From positions 1 through 7,197 of the forward strand of contig JAIOWV010000066.1 in assembly GCA_021741945.1 (NCBI GenBank): a DNA stretch of 7,197 nucleotides, in the 5' to 3' direction. The translations under genes were made by a program, and so were the position numbers. The notes below the pieces were generated by a model. The model was not told the DNA's origin and made no database searches. It saw only the letters and a program-made list of their open reading frames with translations. Source of the stretch: Pontimonas sp. GTDB lineage: Bacteria > Actinomycetota > Actinomycetes > Actinomycetales > Microbacteriaceae. Positions 5,413 through 7,197 of this stretch are shown piece by piece. Position 1 is the stretch's first letter; each line of letters starts with the position of its first letter.

Positions 5413-6446
5413 TGGTCAGCGTTGGTGTTGTTGGCGCTACCGGTCAAGTCGGTCAGGTCGTTAGAGAGCTTCTCCTAGAGCGGGCATTCCCTCTCGATAG
5501 CGTGAGGTTTTTTGCTTCTGCGCGGAGCGCCGGCACAAGCCTCGCTTTTGGTGATCGCGACGTCGTCGTTGAAGACGTGGCCACGGCTGATCCCGCAGGA
5601 CTGGATATCGCTATCTTCTCGGCCGGCGCAACTCTGTCGAAGGAACAGGCCCCACGCTTCGCGGCGGCTGGAGTCATCGTCATCGATAACTCGAGTGGTT
5701 GGCGCATGGACCCCGAGGTTCCCCTTGTTGTTTCTGAGGTCAATCCCGAAGAGACGGTGGCTCCAGCCAAGGGAATCATTGCAAACCCCAACTGCACCAC
5801 GATGGCGGCGATGCCAGCACTGAAGGTTCTCCACGACGCAGCGGGGCTGCGACGACTTGTGGTGTCGACTTATCAAGCGGTTTCTGGTGCCGGCCTCAAG
5901 GGCGGCCAGGAATTGGCTGGCCAGGTGGACAAAGCCCGCGAGGGCGATGTCTTGGCGCTCATTCATGACGGTTCGGCAGTGGACGTGGGGACACCGACCG
6001 TGTTCCCTGCACCGATTGCCTTCAATGTGATCCCGTTTGCCGGCAATTTGGTTGATGACGGTTTGAACGAGACCGACGAGGAAAAGAAGCTTCGGAACGA
6101 GAGTCGCAAGATTCTGGGGATCCCTGATCTTCTAGTGAGCGGAACGTGTGTTCGAGTGCCCGTCTTCACTGGCCATTCTTTGCAGGTTAACGCTGAGTTC
6201 GAGCGGCCGCTGCCAGTCGCGAAGGCCCGCGAGTTGCTGGCCACAGCGCCCGGAGTTGTTTTGGTCGATGTGCCAACGCCGCGCCAAGCTGCCGGTGCTG
6301 ACCCTAGCTTTGTTGGTCGTCTTCGTCAGGATGAGGGTGTGCCAGATGATCGTGGGCTTGCGATGTTCATTAGCAATGACAATTTGCGCAAGGGCGCTGC
6401 GTTGAACGCGGTCCAGATTGCAGAAATTGTTGCTGCCAGGCTTTAG
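5412..6446 (+). CDS. asd: Aspartate-semialdehyde dehydrogenase
   Basis: The enzyme reduces aspartyl phosphate, made by the preceding kinase, to aspartate semialdehyde with NADPH. The N-terminal nucleotide-binding motif is GATGQVGQ at residues 8-15. The catalytic cysteine is Cys128 in NPNCTT. Gln155 in TYQAVSGAG, Arg248 in CVRVPV and His255 in GHS complete the active site, with the same mutual spacing as Cys135/Gln162 and Arg267/His274 of the E. coli enzyme. Length (344) is typical of the Gram-positive type. The ATG overlaps the lysC stop by one base, with GGGACGGGA just upstream as ribosome site. The 3' end overlaps the opposite-strand permease gene by four bases. Confidence 0.97.
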   Translation: MVSVGVVGATGQVGQVVRELLLERAFPLDSVRFFASARSAGTSLAFGDRDVVVEDVATADPAGLDIAIFSAGATLSKEQAPRFAAAGVIVIDNSSGWRMDPEVPLVVSEVNPEETVAPAKGIIANPNCTTMAAMPALKVLHDAAGLRRLVVSTYQAVSGAGLKGGQELAGQVDKAREGDVLALIHDGSAVDVGTPTVFPAPIAFNVIPFAGNLVDDGLNETDEEKKLRNESRKILGIPDLLVSGTCVRVPVFTGHSLQVNAEFERPLPVAKARELLATAPGVVLVDVPTPRQAAGADPSFVGRLRQDEGVPDDRGLAMFISNDNLRKGAALNAVQIAEIVAARL

Positions 6447-7197
6447 TTTTTGCCGCGCTGGCGCCAGGCCCGCGCAATCAGGTTCGTAGCAACTACAAAC
6501 ATCAGAAGCCCGAATAACAGCGCCGCGAGCCGGGGGCTCAGGAGGAACGCAATCACCGCACCGAGTGGTGTGGTGATGAGTGAACCCGCTGCGACCCAAG
6601 CGCCATCGCGCAGGGTTGCGCTCTTGTGGCGCAGGTGAGAAATGGTGCCACTGATCGCGCCAGGGGCCATCGCCAGCAGAGAGATGCTCTTTGCAACGAG
6701 GTCGCTTTGGCCAAAAAACAGCATCAACACGGGAATCACAATGACTCCACCGCCTATGCCGAAGAGGCCTGCTGATATGCCCATGGCCACGCCCAGGCCT
6801 AACAGGATGGACCCACTCGTGACCGTGATCTCCAACACCGCTGAACGGTCGGGCAATTGAATGAGGAGCATCGCGCCAGAGGCGATGATGAAGGCGATAA
6901 ATCCCCAGCGGAGAATGCCAACAGCAATTTTTCTTAGCAACCACGCCCCAATCTGGGCGCCAACGATTCCGCCGAGCGCGACAAAGATGGCGGGTAGCCA
7001 GGCGAAGACCCCTCCAACTGCATAGGAGACGCCTCCGATTATCGCGACCGGGGTGATGGCCAAGAGAGAGGTCGCGTGAGCGCGCTTCTGATCGAGCTTC
7101 GCCCACCACAACAGGAGTGGGACCATAATGAGCCCGCCACCGACGCCGAAGACCCCCGCAAATAGGCCGCCGGCGAGGCCGACACCAGCGAGGCTGA
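6443..7197 (-). CDS. TauE/SafE-family membrane permease, N-terminus outside window
   Basis: This is a hydrophobic membrane protein of the TauE/SafE (DUF81) family, whose characterised members export sulfite, sulfoacetate or related organosulfonates; the substrate here is unknown. The reading frame stays open to the window edge, so the start lies beyond 7197; 250 residues are visible. The ATG at 7126 is internal, since the residues before it (SLAGVGLAGGLFAGVFGVGG) form the first family motif. The protein is an internal duplication: FGVGGGLIMVP at visible residues 16-26 and FGIGGGVIVIP at 145-155, each opening a four-helix half. Hydrophobic segments lie near 1-30, 42-60, 66-86, 96-113, 126-162, 170-184, 199-219 and 222-241, ending in a basic tail RAWRQRGKN. 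Only a short piece of the N-terminus is missing by family length. It faces asd and no functional link to lysine synthesis is evident. Confidence 0.9.
   Translation of the reverse strand, partial: SLAGVGLAGGLFAGVFGVGGGLIMVPLLLWWAKLDQKRAHATSLLAITPVAIIGGVSYAVGGVFAWLPAIFVALGGIVGAQIGAWLLRKIAVGILRWGFIAFIIASGAMLLIQLPDRSAVLEITVTSGSILLGLGVAMGISAGLFGIGGGVIVIPVLMLFFGQSDLVAKSISLLAMAPGAISGTISHLRHKSATLRDGAWVAAGSLITTPLGAVIAFLLSPRLAALLFGLLMFVVATNLIARAWRQRGKN

Noticed and set aside
6435..6469. Repeated GCCAGGC (6435-6441, 6463-6469) and the palindrome CTGGCGCCAG (6458-6467) as a bidirectional terminator
   Set aside because: The repeats are direct, the palindrome leaves too short a stem once a loop is allowed, and the T run (6447-6451) lies upstream of it on the plus strand; not a proper intrinsic terminator.
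6132..7109. A 325-codon open frame on the minus strand overlapping the permease in another frame
   Set aside because: The translation is rich in Arg, His, Trp and Cys without domain sense, while the overlapping frame gives a clear TauE/SafE protein with duplicated motifs. It is a shadow frame in GC-rich DNA.
1..7197. CRISPR array, phage genes, toxin-antitoxin pair or defence island
   Set aside because: No spaced direct repeats beyond the IS iterons, and every substantial coding region is accounted for by transposase, clamp loader, repair, amino-acid biosynthesis or permease genes.

Overview
The window looks like chromosomal DNA of a moderately high-GC actinobacterium. The main evidence is the order SRP RNA - dnaX - recR - aspartokinase - asd, an aspartokinase with exactly the two-subunit layout known from Corynebacterium (421-residue alpha, internal GTG start for a 172-residue beta), frequent GTG starts, and a tRNA gene with no encoded CCA. 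The RecR and DnaX sequences resemble Microbacteriaceae to my eye, but that family assignment is from memory only.

Layout. Positions 3-1370 are an apparently intact insertion sequence of the IS481 type, with one DDE transposase gene (130-1320) and iteron-like terminal repeats. Its right edge lies only a few bases from the 3' end of a tRNA-Ser(GGA) gene on the minus strand (1375-1459). Next on the plus strand is a small bacterial SRP (4.5S-type) RNA gene (about 1519-1610). Then come four plus-strand genes: dnaX (1664-3460), recR (3463-4059), lysC/ask (4147-5412, with a nested beta-subunit start at 4894) and asd (5412-6446). A minus-strand TauE/SafE-type membrane permease (6443 to beyond 7197, N-terminus cut by the window end) converges on asd, and the two stop codons overlap.

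How the genes fit together. dnaX and recR are two bases apart and must be co-transcribed: clamp-loader ATPase and recombinational-repair factor. lysC and asd overlap in TAATG and encode the first two steps from aspartate to lysine, threonine, methionine and diaminopimelate. The 87-base gap between recR and lysC is the only place in the cluster where a separate promoter or leader could sit, and it contains two mutually exclusive hairpins. The tRNA and SRP RNA genes are divergent and share a 59-base spacer.

I did not find a new defence system or other undescribed multi-gene system. Most of the window is conserved housekeeping DNA plus one mobile element. Points worth a second look are the IS end architecture and its placement against the tRNA, the RecR helix-hairpin-helix substitution, the lysC leader and internal start, and the overlapping convergent stops.
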